Of a DNA stretch of 49,052 nucleotides, positions 35,789-44,986 are shown piece after piece. The notes under the pieces are model-generated. The model was not told the origin of the DNA. It made no database searches and worked only from the letters and a program-made list of their open reading frames with translations. Within the stretch, counting starts at the first letter, position 1, and each line of letters starts with the position of its first letter. Made by a program: the position numbers and the translations under genes. This DNA is from Bacteroidota bacterium (GTDB lineage Bacteria > Bacteroidota > Bacteroidia > UKL13-3). The stretch covers positions 1 to 49,052 of the forward strand of contig JAIYDG010000330.1 of the NCBI GenBank assembly GCA_027487625.1. Direction: 5' to 3'.

Positions 35789-35819
35789 CAAACATATGTA
35801 TTTATACTAAATTATACAA
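35789..35819 (-). promoter_or_regulatory. Bacteroidota-type promoter of rimP-nusA-infB
   Basis: The minus strand reads TATGTTTG at 35789-35796, a perfect TAnnTTTG, preceded by TTG (35817-35819) after 20 bp. Start of transcription would fall near 35782, giving a leader of about 45 nt that contains the hairpin. Confidence 0.65.
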
Positions 35820-35833
35820 GAAAATCTATAAAA

Positions 35834-36751
35834 CTACTTGATAATCTGATTTCTGTCTGCTTTCATTACCTTAGTAAAATAGGCTAATTTGTATAAATCA
35901 AATAAAAATAACGAGGTACTTCCATTTTGAAGTTTTTTACGAATCCGATTAAAAAATAAGCCAAGAATTAAATAGATAATCAGTAGACTTCCATTTTTTC
36001 TGCTTTTAAAATAAAATCTTAATAGGCTAACATTATCAATTAGTTGCGGATTGTATTTCGTAAATTCAAGTATTTTTTTGAGGTTATAAATTCCTTGTTC
36101 TGTTTTTTTGAGATAAGTTTCATTCAATTCTAAATCAGTTATTTCAACATGATTTTTTATATGATGAAATTTTATTTCGGCACATCCTAAATTATATGCA
36201 AATAATGTGTCTTCATGCCCATATTGTGATAATCTGGTATCAAAAAGATTTTCAGCTAGAATATCTTTTTTAATTACAAAATTACTTGGCATGAAACTTT
36301 TTTGTGGTTTCTTCTGCCTTTCTTTTATTGATTTACTTTCTCTTTTTCTACCATAATTCCATTTTAACCGGAATTTTTTCTCTGGTTTAAGATTTACATA
36401 TTCATGACCACCGCAAATCAAACCATGATTTTCTTCGATTGCAGAAAGATAATTCGCAAGAAATGAATCATCCTGAATTTTTACATCACAATCTAAGAAT
36501 AATAAATAAGGTTGATTGACATAATCTAGAAAAAGATTCCTTATGGCAGAGCGACCTATATTTCTTTTTAGCTGAATGTATTGATCGGTAAAAGCAATTG
36601 CAGTTATGTTTTGAATTTTTATTTGTTCAGTAGAATTATCATCTATACAAATAATTTCACAATCGAGGTTCTGTTCTTTGATTTGCCTTCGTAAACTACT
36701 TAGCAAATCAAAAACCAACACATTATATATAGGTATGCAAATGCTTAACAT
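35834..36751 (-). CDS. Family 2 glycosyltransferase
   Basis: 305 residues. A GT-A fold begins at once: 'MLSICIPIYNVLVFDLLSSL', 'CEIICIDDNST', 'YIQLKRNIGRSAIRNLFLDYV' and the metal-binding DxD as 'LLFLDCDVKI'. A later 'LSQYGHEDTLFAYNLG' resembles the ED motif of the catalytic base region. The C-terminal 70 residues contain one hydrophobic segment (SLLIIYLILGLFFNRI) that may attach it to the membrane. Donor and acceptor are unknown. It starts 5 bp after the flavoprotein gene, so the two are co-transcribed, perhaps for a glycolipid or pigment-like product. Confidence 0.85.
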   Translation of the reverse strand: MLSICIPIYNVLVFDLLSSLRRQIKEQNLDCEIICIDDNSTEQIKIQNITAIAFTDQYIQLKRNIGRSAIRNLFLDYVNQPYLLFLDCDVKIQDDSFLANYLSAIEENHGLICGGHEYVNLKPEKKFRLKWNYGRKRESKSIKERQKKPQKSFMPSNFVIKKDILAENLFDTRLSQYGHEDTLFAYNLGCAEIKFHHIKNHVEITDLELNETYLKKTEQGIYNLKKILEFTKYNPQLIDNVSLLRFYFKSRKNGSLLIIYLILGLFFNRIRKKLQNGSTSLFLFDLYKLAYFTKVMKADRNQIIK

Positions 36752-36756
36752 TTAAA

Positions 36757-38004
36757 CTAATCGTTGATGAGAAGTTTAATATAAAACAATGGATTTCTGA
36801 GTTTTGCCCGCAAATCCAAATCTTCAAACATGCAAGAGATTGTTTCTCTTAATGCTTTATTTTTATGAGCCTTATTCACTACAAAATTGAATAACCATGG
36901 GTATTTTACAAGTTTTTGCATGGTATGGCTCAATTTTAATTCATCCCATTGTCTGTCGTAAAATGCTTTATCGTATGATTTATTAAATTCGGCATCAAAC
37001 CTATTTTCTTTGATACAATTTTGAATATGTTGTGCAGCCAACATTCCGCTATACATAGCATTTCCAATGCCTTCACCCGTAAACGGGTCAATTAAACTGG
37101 CAGCATCACCGGTTAATAGAAAGTTTTCTCCTGAAATTATTCTTTGTTTGGAGCCAAGTGGTAATCCCCATCCTTCTATTTTTCCTTTTAATTGCGCATT
37201 TTTAAATCGCTCTTTAATATTTGGATTATTTGCAATTGCCTCAAGCATATCTTTTTTGAGGTTTACCTTTTTTTTGCTTGCAGCAGAACTTAGAATTCCT
37301 GCACCAATATTAGCTTCTCCATTGGGTAAAGGGAAAATCCAGAAGTAACCCGGAAGCATTTCTTCAAGAAAATGAAGTTCAATAAAATTTTGATCATGTA
37401 AACCTTCAACACCTGAATAATAAGCTCTAATTCCTGCGCAATAATGATCGTTTTCTTTTCTAATATCCGATAAATTCTTCGCAACAATTGATCTGTCTCC
37501 CTCAGCACCAATCACTAGTTTTGGATGTTTTATCTGAAAAGAACCATCTTTATTTTCGAGGTTTAAAACAAGACCCTGATTTGTTTTTTCTATGGAATTT
37601 AAGGAAGTTCCTAATTTGATATCTGCATAATTTTTATCTAACCATGAAAATAGTTCAGCATCAAAATTTATTCTTTTACTAATGAAACCTGGTGCATGAG
37701 TTTCTTTACTTGTATCACTTTTAAAAGGAATATCTATTGATTTTCCGTTGGGTGCAACAAACTTTACTCCCCAACTAGGTAAGAACGACTGAGGTTGATT
37801 ACTTAACTTGTCTAAAAATGCTGGGTTTAATTGTTTTAGCACATAAACCACTTTTCCGCTTAAGGCATCACCACAAACTTTATCTCTTGGAAATGTAGAT
37901 TTTTCAATAATAGTATGAGGAATTCCCGCTTTGCTTAGAAACAAGGAAGTGGCACAACCTGCTGGTCCTGCTCCTATAATAATGATATCTTCTGTTTTTA
38001 ACAT
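36757..38004 (-). CDS. Geranylgeranyl-reductase-family FAD-dependent oxidoreductase
   Basis: 415 residues. The N-terminal FAD-binding GxGxxG is 'IIIIGAGPAGCATSLFLSKAG', followed by 'IIEKSTFPRDKVCGDALSG', the PxxKxCGD signature of geranylgeranyl reductases and related phytyl/halogenase-like enzymes. 'LTGDAASLIDPFTGEGIGNAMYSG' is the second FAD motif. Relatives reduce isoprenoid chains or oxidise polyenes; no substrate can be read here. It is co-transcribed with the glycosyltransferase gene downstream (5 bp). A long hairpin lies 9 bp before its ATG. Confidence 0.85.
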   Translation of the reverse strand: MLKTEDIIIIGAGPAGCATSLFLSKAGIPHTIIEKSTFPRDKVCGDALSGKVVYVLKQLNPAFLDKLSNQPQSFLPSWGVKFVAPNGKSIDIPFKSDTSKETHAPGFISKRINFDAELFSWLDKNYADIKLGTSLNSIEKTNQGLVLNLENKDGSFQIKHPKLVIGAEGDRSIVAKNLSDIRKENDHYCAGIRAYYSGVEGLHDQNFIELHFLEEMLPGYFWIFPLPNGEANIGAGILSSAASKKKVNLKKDMLEAIANNPNIKERFKNAQLKGKIEGWGLPLGSKQRIISGENFLLTGDAASLIDPFTGEGIGNAMYSGMLAAQHIQNCIKENRFDAEFNKSYDKAFYDRQWDELKLSHTMQKLVKYPWLFNFVVNKAHKNKALRETISCMFEDLDLRAKLRNPLFYIKLLIND

Positions 38005-38012
38005 AATAATAA

Positions 38013-38056
38013 GAGGCTGAATCAGTAGACGCTAATTTTGGTACTGATGCAGCCTC
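38013..38056 (-). terminator. Hairpin between the barrel gene and the flavoprotein gene
   Basis: GAGGCTG (38013-38019) pairs with CAGCCTC (38050-38056); a one-base internal mismatch follows and ATCAGTA (38021-38027) pairs with TACTGAT (38042-38048), leaving a 14-nt loop. On the minus strand TTATTATTA follows. It ends 9 bp before the flavoprotein ATG, so it could end the upstream transcript or fold in the leader of the next gene. Confidence 0.6.
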
Positions 38057-38122
38057 CGAAAATAGTAAATAAATTGAGGTCAAAAGTATTTTTGATAATC
38101 TTTAGTCCTCTTTTTGCAAATT

Positions 38123-38707
38123 TTACAGCTTATAAAGAATTCCTGCGTTTACAATTCCATTGAATCCATAACCAAAATCAGCATAAACACCAACTTTTTC
38201 GCCATATCTAATTCCCAAAGCTGTAAGATGATAAGCTGGAATATAGTCTTCCCCTTTTTTGCCGTTATTAGCATTTTTTGCATTTACATAACTAACACCA
38301 AAATGAACTCCTGAGTAAACAGATATTTTTGGATTGTCTGTATATTGGTAATTCACATTTGCCATTAATGTAAAGTAATTGAAGTTAACTGTTTCTTTAG
38401 TTGCATCAGAATAAGTCATTTTGGCTTCAATAGCGGCATAGCTTAAATCTGCTCCTAAAGTTAAATGTTTGGTGTCATACTGCGTAAATCCTAAACGGTA
38501 TGGTCCAGAAATTGAGAAATCTTTTGTTGTACTTGGACCAATGCTACCTGAAAATTTTGTTTCTGCAAAGTTGTTAATACTTTCAACCTGATTAAAAGAT
38601 TGAGGCATAATGCCATAACCTATTGTGAATTCGCGTATTTGAGCTTTTGCACCAAATGAGCAAAGTAGACCCAACGCCATAAAAGAAAGAAAGAATTGCT
38701 TTTTCAT
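38123..38707 (-). CDS. Small outer-membrane beta-barrel protein
   Basis: 194 residues from ATG 38707 (the frame is open to 38731), giving the signal MKKQFFLSFMALGLLCSFGAKAQ. The mature part alternates as short transmembrane strands: 'RLGFTQYDTKHLTLGADLSYAAIEAKM', 'NYFTLMANVNYQYTD', 'KISVYSGVHFGVSYV' and the final strand 'GVYADFGYGFNGIVNAGILYKL' with an aromatic C-terminal pattern. It resembles eight-stranded OmpA/OmpW-like barrels. Role unknown. Its divergent neighbour on the plus strand starts at 38886. Confidence 0.75.
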   Translation of the reverse strand: MKKQFFLSFMALGLLCSFGAKAQIREFTIGYGIMPQSFNQVESINNFAETKFSGSIGPSTTKDFSISGPYRLGFTQYDTKHLTLGADLSYAAIEAKMTYSDATKETVNFNYFTLMANVNYQYTDNPKISVYSGVHFGVSYVNAKNANNGKKGEDYIPAYHLTALGIRYGEKVGVYADFGYGFNGIVNAGILYKL

Positions 38708-38885
38708 AAAACTTAAGTTTGATTGTTTCATTTTTTAAATTGTAAATAACTTGACTCAAAATATAATTTCGATTTTTTATCTTTGAGCAGGTTGCTACTC
38801 TCACGAATATACAAATTTTCTAAAAATTGATTCTGACAATATGTCAATGGCGTGATTTTTGGTACCCACATACCCAATTAATAAA

Positions 38886-39380
38886 ATGGATATTTTTAAT
38901 ACTTTACCCGACTATTCAAGGGTTTGGATTTATGCTTCTACAGGAAAATTAAGTCCTGAACAAAGCTCCGATGTTCAAAATCTTTTAGACGGATTTGCCA
39001 AAGGCTGGACTTCACACCAGCAACAATTGAATGCCAAAGCAGCTTTGGTAAAATCATATTTTTTGGTTTTTATGGTTGATGAATCTGCCGCGGAAATTAG
39101 TGGCTGCGGGATTGACAAATCCGTTCAATTGGTTAAAGAAATTGAACAAAAAACAGGAATATCTTTTTTTAATAGATTAATTATTCATCTGGAAATCGAA
39201 AACGAAGTACATTTTTTTAATAAACAGCAATTAGAAAAAGCTGTTGAAGAAGGTTTAGTTCATGAAAATACCCATTTTTTCGACAATTTAGTTCAGACAA
39301 AAGGCGATTTTATTGAGAATTGGCTCAAACCTGTAAATAAAAGTTGGATTTGGTCGAAAATAAAAACTTTATCAGCTTAA
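38886..39380 (+). CDS. Conserved Bacteroidota protein, function unknown
   Basis: 164 residues starting at ATG 38886 (an upstream TTG at 38859 in frame is less likely). The sequence 'LPDYSRVWIYASTGKLSPEQ', 'WTSHQQQLNAKAALVKSYF', 'VDESAAEISGCGIDKSVQL' and the end 'KSWIWSKI' match a widely conserved family often labelled, without support, as an ABC transporter ATPase; no Walker motif is present. It stands 60 bp before ftsH on the same strand. Soluble, no signal. The function is not known. Confidence 0.75.
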   Translation: MDIFNTLPDYSRVWIYASTGKLSPEQSSDVQNLLDGFAKGWTSHQQQLNAKAALVKSYFLVFMVDESAAEISGCGIDKSVQLVKEIEQKTGISFFNRLIIHLEIENEVHFFNKQQLEKAVEEGLVHENTHFFDNLVQTKGDFIENWLKPVNKSWIWSKIKTLSA

Positions 39381-39440
39381 CTTTTCTTTTCTTTAAAAAC
39401 ACAAAACATTTTAGCATTTTAGCAATTCATATCATTTAAC

Positions 39441-41471
39441 ATGTCAGAAAATCAAAGCGAGAATCAAAAAAACGATTCTAATGAAAATAAAAATAAGAAA
39501 CCGAAAGTTCCACCAATGCCTAAATTCAATTTTTATTGGATTTATGGAATTATTGCTGTGGTCTTTATAGCACTTACTTTTTTACCAAAAAATGGAGCTA
39601 ATAAAACATCAAAAATTGAGTTCATCAACAAAATGTTATTGGCTCATGATGTAGAAAAAGTTGTTGTTGTAAATAAAAGTGTGGCTGAAATTTATTTGAA
39701 AAAAGAGGCCTTAAAAAACGATAAATACAAAGAACTAAAAGATCGCACCATCTTGGGTGAATCAGTTGGTCCGCATTACTTTTTTGAAATTGGTGATATT
39801 GCCAGTTTCGAAAAAGACATCAACGAAAAACAAAAAGATTTCCCGGCTAATGAACAAGTTGCTGTTGAGTACGTAACACAGAATAATTACTTGGGCGATT
39901 TTCTTTTAACCTGGATGTTACCTCTAATTATTTTAGTTGGTGTTTGGATGTTTATTATGCGCAGAATGGCTGGCGGACCTACAGGTGGTGGACAGATTTT
40001 TAATATCGGAAAAAGCCGTGCTCAATTGTTCGATAAAGATGGACATGTGAAAACTACTTTTAAAGATGTTGCAGGATTAGATGAAGCAAAAGTAGAGGTA
40101 ATGGAAATCGTTGATTTTCTTAAAAACCCTAAAAAATACACCAATCTTGGAGGTAAAATTCCTAAAGGTGCTTTACTTGTAGGCCCTCCGGGAACAGGTA
40201 AAACTTTATTGGCAAAAGCTGTTGCTGGTGAAGCAGGTGTTCCTTTCTTCTCTTTATCTGGTTCTGATTTCGTAGAAATGTTTGTGGGTGTTGGTGCAAG
40301 TCGTGTTAGAGATTTGTTCAAACAAGCAAAAGAAAAAGCGCCTTGTATTATTTTCATTGATGAAATTGATGCGGTTGGACGTGCGCGTGGCAAAAATTTA
40401 GTTCAAGGTGGTAATGATGAAAGAGAAAACACTTTGAATCAATTGTTAACCGAAATGGATGGTTTCGCAACAGATTTAGGTGTGATTATTCTTGCAGCTA
40501 CAAACAGACCTGATATTTTAGATTCGGCTTTATTAAGACCAGGTCGTTTCGATAGACAAATTTCTATTGATAAACCAGATTTAAATGGACGTGCAGAAAT
40601 ATTCAAAGTGCATTTGAAGCCCTTGAAACTTGCAAGTGATGTGAATCCTGAAAGATTGGCTACTCAAACTGCAGGTTTTGCTGGTGCTGATATCGCTAAT
40701 ATTTGTAATGAAGCTGCTTTAATTGCTGCAAGAAAAGATAAAACTGCTGTTGATATGCAGGATTTTCAAGATGCAGTTGACCGTGTAATTGGTGGATTAG
40801 AAAAGAAAAACAAGATTATTTCACCTGAAGAGAAAGAAATTATTGCTTATCACGAATCAGGTCATGCAATAGTTGGTTGGTTTTTAGAAGGATTGGATCC
40901 ATTGGTAAAAGTAAGCATTGTACCAAGAGGTGTTGCTGCTTTGGGTTATGCTCAATATTTACCTAAAGACCAGTACTTATACACTACCGAACAGTTAAAA
41001 AATATGATTTGTATGACTTTAGGTGGTAGAGCTGCTGAAGATTTAATCTTTGGTAGAATTAGCACCGGAGCTCAAAACGATTTAGAAAGAATTACTAAAA
41101 TGGCTTATGGAATGGTAACCATTTATGGTATGAATGATAAAATTGGAAATGTCTCTTTTTATGATGCTAACCAAGAATATGGATTTACAAAACCATATTC
41201 GGATAAAACAGCAGAAATGATTGATATTGAAGTTAGATTGTTAATTGAAGCATGTTTTACTGCAACTAAAAACTTATTGATTGAAAAAAGAGATAAACTG
41301 GAAGAATTAGCTAAGATTTTGTTGGAAAAAGAAATATTGTTCCAACATGATTTATTGGAAATTTTAGGAAGTCGTCCTTTTGATAAAATTGAAATAGAAT
41401 TACCTACAATTGAAACAGAAGTTGTTGATACAATTCAAAACTCATCAGTTGAAGAGTCAAAAGTAGATTAG
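39441..41471 (+). CDS. ftsH: ATP-dependent membrane zinc metalloprotease FtsH
   Basis: 676 residues. FtsH unfolds and degrades membrane and regulatory proteins as a hexamer in the inner membrane. An acidic/polar N-terminus is followed by the first membrane helix (about 31-50), a periplasmic region and the second helix (about 153-172). The AAA module has Walker A GPPGTGKT near 248, Walker B 'IIFIDEID', and the second region of homology '[18 protein letters not shown]'. The zinc site HESGH starts at His471, with the third ligand in '[15 protein letters not shown]'. All motifs are intact. A strong terminator follows. The short acidic C-terminal tail is ordinary for the phylum. Confidence 0.97.
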   Translation: MSENQSENQKNDSNENKNKKPKVPPMPKFNFYWIYGIIAVVFIALTFLPKNGANKTSKIEFINKMLLAHDVEKVVVVNKSVAEIYLKKEALKNDKYKELKDRTILGESVGPHYFFEIGDIASFEKDINEKQKDFPANEQVAVEYVTQNNYLGDFLLTWMLPLIILVGVWMFIMRRMAGGPTGGGQIFNIGKSRAQLFDKDGHVKTTFKDVAGLDEAKVEVMEIVDFLKNPKKYTNLGGKIPKGALLVGPPGTGKTLLAKAVAGEAGVPFFSLSGSDFVEMFVGVGASRVRDLFKQAKEKAPCIIFIDEIDAVGRARGKNLVQGGNDERENTLNQLLTEMDGFATDLGVIILAATNRPDILDSALLRPGRFDRQISIDKPDLNGRAEIFKVHLKPLKLASDVNPERLATQTAGFAGADIANICNEAALIAARKDKTAVDMQDFQDAVDRVIGGLEKKNKIISPEEKEIIAYHESGHAIVGWFLEGLDPLVKVSIVPRGVAALGYAQYLPKDQYLYTTEQLKNMICMTLGGRAAEDLIFGRISTGAQNDLERITKMAYGMVTIYGMNDKIGNVSFYDANQEYGFTKPYSDKTAEMIDIEVRLLIEACFTATKNLLIEKRDKLEELAKILLEKEILFQHDLLEILGSRPFDKIEIELPTIETEVVDTIQNSSVEESKVD

Positions 41472-41487
41472 TAATTTATAGTATTTT

Positions 41488-41535
41488 AAAAGCCCATTTA
41501 AGTTCAAATAGGATTGAATTTAAATGGGCTTTTTT
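41488..41535 (+). terminator. Intrinsic terminator after ftsH
   Basis: Left arm 41488-41507 pairs with 41514-41533 over 20 bp with one G-U, around the core AAAGCCCATTTAA, loop of 6 nt, followed by T-rich sequence to 41535. Confidence 0.9.
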
Positions 41536-41578
41536 ATGAAATTTTTCCATTAAGAATATTTCAAATGATTTAATTAAA

Positions 41579-42262
41579 TTGCGTGTCTTGGAACAGTTTA
41601 TAACATCGAAGGAAAAAATCCTGAAAAAGCTAAGGCAGGCTCTTAATGTCAAATCCAAAAGCCTGTATCAGAATATCGATTTTGAATCGAATATCTATTC
41701 TCGTTCCAATGAGGAAACGCAAGCTGAAACCTTTGTTAAAAAGTTTACGGAATTAGGCGGCCAATACGTTTATTGTGCTAATCAATTTGATTGTATCGAT
41801 AAAATGTTGGATTTAATTGAATTCCGCAAGTGGAAGCATGTTTTTTGTTGGGAAGAAGAAATGCAAAACCTTTTGACAGATAGCGGAATTTCTCATCAGC
41901 AGGGTTCTGATAATATTGAAAAAACCCAGGTTGCTATTTTAGGATGTGAAGCTATGATTGCCAGAACGGGTAGTATTTTAGTTAGCAGTGTTAGGAATTC
42001 TCGCACAATGTCTATTTGGCCTCCGGTTTTGGTTTTTGTAGTAAAACGCTCTCAGCTTGTTGCAGATATTAAAGATGGTTTTCAGGTTTTAAGAAATAGA
42101 TATGGTAGAAAAACCCCTTCTTTATTCAGCTTAATTACTGGTCCTGCTTGTACCGATGAAATTCCTGCTGAAATCCCCGGTGATTTACCTAAGCTGATTT
42201 CCGGTGGGATGGGTTCCCAAGAAATTGTTTTGTTCTTTATTGATGATTCCAGAAGAGATTAA
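41579..42262 (+). CDS. LUD-domain (LutC/YkgG family) protein
   Basis: 227 residues. The start must be TTG (41579, or TTG at 41588): the only nearby ATG (41565) runs straight into a stop. The LUD domain shows 'TSKEKILKKLRQAL' at the N-terminus, 'ILGCEAMIARTGSILVSS', 'VFVVKRSQLVADI' and the end 'ISGGMGSQEIVLFFIDD', the usual landmarks. LutC takes part in lactate oxidation in some bacteria, but in Bacteroidota a single LUD protein commonly sits beside ftsH without lutA/lutB, as here, so that role is not assured. It is followed 5 bp later by lpxH. Confidence 0.85.
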   Translation: MRVLEQFITSKEKILKKLRQALNVKSKSLYQNIDFESNIYSRSNEETQAETFVKKFTELGGQYVYCANQFDCIDKMLDLIEFRKWKHVFCWEEEMQNLLTDSGISHQQGSDNIEKTQVAILGCEAMIARTGSILVSSVRNSRTMSIWPPVLVFVVKRSQLVADIKDGFQVLRNRYGRKTPSLFSLITGPACTDEIPAEIPGDLPKLISGGMGSQEIVLFFIDDSRRD

Positions 42263-42267
42263 GGATT

Positions 42268-43047
42268 TTGAGTTCAAATAAAAAAATATATTTTGCTTCT
42301 GATTTTCACTTAGGAATTCCCGATGAAGCTTCTTCTTTTGATAGAGAGAAAAGAATTATAAGGTGGTTAGATTTTATTAAACCAACCTGTGAGGAACTTT
42401 ATATTGTAGGTGATATTTTTGATTTTTGGTTTGAATACAACTTAGTTGTTCCAAAGGGTTTTGTTCGTTTACAAGCCAAAATTGCCGAATTTACAGATGC
42501 CGGCATCCCTATTCATTTTTTTCATGGAAATCACGATTTATGGCAATTTGGTTATTTTGAAAAAGAATTGGGAGTAAAAGTATATTCAAAACCAATCACA
42601 AGAATCTTTGGAAATAAGAAGTTTTTTATTGGTCATGGTGATGGTTTAGGACCAGGCCAACACAAGTTTAAATTGGTTTTGGCAACTTATAGAAATCCAT
42701 TTTTCCAAAGACTGTTTGCGTTTCTTCATCCTTCAGTTGGAATGGGTTTTGCAAACTGGCTATCACAAAGAAGTAAGTTAAAAACCTTTGATGGAAATTT
42801 CACCTTTTATGGAGAAAAGGAACACCTGATTCAGTTTTGCAGAAGCACTTTAGCAAAGGAACATTTCGATTTTTTTGTCTTCGGACATCGACATTTACCA
42901 ATGAGTTTTAAATTAAATGATTCAAGCACTTATTATAATTTAGGTGATTGGATTGGCTTTAATTCATATGCAGAATTCGATGGTACAAATTTGGTTTTAA
43001 AAACATTTGAAGCCACCAACAATGAGAATCCAATTCCAAATATTTAA
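42268..43047 (+). CDS. lpxH: UDP-2,3-diacylglucosamine diphosphatase (LpxH-type)
   Basis: 259 residues. It starts at TTG 42268, because the first catalytic strand 'IYFASDFHLG' begins only six codons later and no ATG is available. Calcineurin-like phosphoesterase motifs are complete: DFHLG, GDIFDFW, GNHD, 'IGHGDGLGPG' and 'FGHRHLP'. LpxH removes UMP from UDP-2,3-diacylglucosamine in lipid A synthesis at the inner membrane. The 5-bp gap from the LUD gene and the 26-bp overlap with the next gene show an operon. A relative lies at 46622-47461, so which copy is the true lipid A enzyme needs care; this one has the typical tail. Confidence 0.85.
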   Translation: MSSNKKIYFASDFHLGIPDEASSFDREKRIIRWLDFIKPTCEELYIVGDIFDFWFEYNLVVPKGFVRLQAKIAEFTDAGIPIHFFHGNHDLWQFGYFEKELGVKVYSKPITRIFGNKKFFIGHGDGLGPGQHKFKLVLATYRNPFFQRLFAFLHPSVGMGFANWLSQRSKLKTFDGNFTFYGEKEHLIQFCRSTLAKEHFDFFVFGHRHLPMSFKLNDSSTYYNLGDWIGFNSYAEFDGTNLVLKTFEATNNENPIPNI

Positions 43048-43864
43048 GGGCTTGTTTATTGCTTTTTTGTGTTTTGGTTCAATTCAAACAAATGCACAGG
43101 ATTTAAGTAAAAACGATTCAGTTACATTTAGAATTGCTCTGAAAATCCCTATATCATCTAAAATTCTTACTTGTGATAAATTGGGGAATATTTATGTTAT
43201 AAATGAATCTGACCGATTGGTAAAATATAATTCGGCTGGAGAATTATTATCAACCTTAAACTACAATTATAGTGGTAGCATTAGCTCTATAGATGTTACA
43301 AATCCAATGGAAATATTTTTATTCTATAAGGAATTAAATATGGTAATTCTTTTAGATAATAACTTGGCATTCAGGGGCAAGATAAATTTACAGGATTGGG
43401 GAATCACTCAGGCTGCCTGTATTGCTAGATCCTATGAAAATGGAATTTGGGTTTTTGATGCTGGTGATTTGCAACTGAAAAAATTCAATAGAGAAGGTAA
43501 ACTTTTACAAAGTAGCGGAAATGCACTCGATTTTGCTGGAGCTGATAGGTTAAACCCCAGTAATTGTTATGAAAATGGAAACAGATTGCTTCTTTCCGAT
43601 AGTTTAAATGGTTTATTTTTATTTGATGTTTTTGCCGGTTTCATTAAAAGGATTCCTGTTCAACATGTAAAAAGTGTCCAATTATTGGAAAAAGAGATTG
43701 TTTACTTACAAAACGAAATCATTGTAATTTATAATCTTCAAAATTCTACCAGAAAACCAATTCCGTCGCCGAATTTTACTGCTAAAAGTGTTTTTAAATT
43801 GAAATCAGACACCTTTATTTTCCAAACTTCCGACAGCATACTTATTACAAACATGGCTAAGTAG
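43022..43864 (+). CDS. Exported beta-propeller-like protein, function unknown
   Basis: 280 residues from ATG 43022, which overlaps the end of lpxH by 26 bp (the frame is open from 43007, but this start gives the signal MRIQFQIFKGLFIAFLCFGSIQTNAQ). The mature region repeats short strand blocks such as 'LTCDKLGNIYVINESDRLVKYN', 'AGELLSTLNYNY' and 'EGKLLQSSGNALDFAGADRLN', the pattern of NHL/six-bladed propellers. The last strand ends 'DSILITNMAK'. It has been kept in tandem with lpxH and prfA in this layout, but no function is known to me. Confidence 0.75.
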   Translation: MRIQFQIFKGLFIAFLCFGSIQTNAQDLSKNDSVTFRIALKIPISSKILTCDKLGNIYVINESDRLVKYNSAGELLSTLNYNYSGSISSIDVTNPMEIFLFYKELNMVILLDNNLAFRGKINLQDWGITQAACIARSYENGIWVFDAGDLQLKKFNREGKLLQSSGNALDFAGADRLNPSNCYENGNRLLLSDSLNGLFLFDVFAGFIKRIPVQHVKSVQLLEKEIVYLQNEIIVIYNLQNSTRKPIPSPNFTAKSVFKLKSDTFIFQTSDSILITNMAK

Positions 43865-43875
43865 TTCTGTTTGAT

Positions 43876-43883
43876 TATCTTTG
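43876..43883 (+). promoter_or_regulatory. -7 box of the prfA promoter
   Basis: TATCTTTG is a perfect match to TAnnTTTG and is followed by GCGGCC, a pattern frequent at Bacteroidota housekeeping start sites. The prfA ATG (43902) lies 19 bp downstream. No clear -33 TTG was found. Confidence 0.5.
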
Positions 43884-43901
43884 CGGCCTCAATTTCAACG
43901 C

Positions 43902-44975
43902 ATGTTAGATAAGTTAGAAGCAATTTATATTAGATTTAAGCAAGTAGAAGAAACACTTAGTCAGCCGGATGTAGTAGCTGATATGAAGCGTTTTACCCAA
44001 TTAAACAGGGAGTACAAAAGTTTACAAGGTATTGTAGATAAGTACTTTGAATATAGAAATTTGGTAAGTAATATCAATGGCGCCCGTGATATTTTAAAAA
44101 CCGAAAAGGATGATGAAATGCGGGCCATGGCAAAAGAGGAATTAGATGAATTAGAGCCCAAAATTGCTCCAATGGAGGAAGAAATTCGTATTTTGTTGAT
44201 TCCTAAAGAGCCTGAGGACTTAAAAAATGCTGTTCTTGAAATCAGAGGTGGTACAGGTGGTGATGAAGCCAGTATTTTTGCCGGTGATTTATACAGAATG
44301 TACATGTATTTCTGCGAAAAACGCGGGTGGAAAACTGAGGTTGTTGATTTTACTGAAGGTACAGCTGGCGGATACAAAGAGGTAATTATTGAAGTTACAG
44401 GTGACGAAGTATATGGTATTTTAAAATACGAAAGTGGCGTTCACCGTGTTCAAAGGGTTCCTGAAACTGAAACTCAAGGCCGTGTTCATACATCTGCTGC
44501 AACTGTAGTGGTTTTGCCCGAAGCAGAAGAGGTTGACGTTTATTTAAACCCAGCAGATATTGATATGCAAACAGCCCGTTCTGGTGGTGCAGGTGGTCAG
44601 AATGTAAATAAGGTAGAAAGTAAGGTGATGTTAACCCATAAACCTTCAGGAATTGTGGTAGTTTGTCAGGTTGAAAGAACACAAAATGGTAACCGCGAAC
44701 GTGCTATGCAAATGCTAAGAACTAAATTGTACGAGATTGAACTTCAAAAACACAATGAAGGTATTGCAAGTAGAAGAAAAACCATGGTTTCATCTGGTGA
44801 TAGATCTGCAAAAATTAGAACTTATAACTATCCTCAATCTAGGGTAACCGATCATAGAATTAACTATACAAAATACAATTTAACAGATGTAATGAGTGGT
44901 GAAATTCAAGATTTCATTGATCAATTGCAGGTTGCAGAAAATGCAGAGAAATTAAAAGACGGTTTTGGAGCTTAA
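43902..44975 (+). CDS. prfA: Peptide chain release factor 1
   Basis: 357 residues, normal length; ATG 43902 is preferred to the in-frame TTG at 43881. RF1 reads UAA and UAG and triggers peptide release. The codon-recognition tripeptide is present as PET in '[19 protein letters not shown]', the PxT form of RF1 rather than the SPF of RF2. The catalytic GGQ is in '[16 protein letters not shown]' near residue 231. The C-terminal end '[19 protein letters not shown]' matches the family. Its stop codon is only 2 bp from the stop of the convergent gene, inside a hairpin. Confidence 0.96.
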   Translation: MLDKLEAIYIRFKQVEETLSQPDVVADMKRFTQLNREYKSLQGIVDKYFEYRNLVSNINGARDILKTEKDDEMRAMAKEELDELEPKIAPMEEEIRILLIPKEPEDLKNAVLEIRGGTGGDEASIFAGDLYRMYMYFCEKRGWKTEVVDFTEGTAGGYKEVIIEVTGDEVYGILKYESGVHRVQRVPETETQGRVHTSAATVVVLPEAEEVDVYLNPADIDMQTARSGGAGGQNVNKVESKVMLTHKPSGIVVVCQVERTQNGNRERAMQMLRTKLYEIELQKHNEGIASRRKTMVSSGDRSAKIRTYNYPQSRVTDHRINYTKYNLTDVMSGEIQDFIDQLQVAENAEKLKDGFGA

Positions 44976-44986
44976 GATTAAGCTCC
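44967..44986. terminator. Hairpin spanning two convergent stop codons
   Basis: GGAGCTTA (44967-44974) and TAAGCTCC (44979-44986) form a perfect 8-bp stem with loop AGAT. It covers the prfA stop (44973-44975) and the stop of the minus-strand gene (44978-44980). No U-tract follows on either strand, so it is only terminator-like. Confidence 0.45.
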
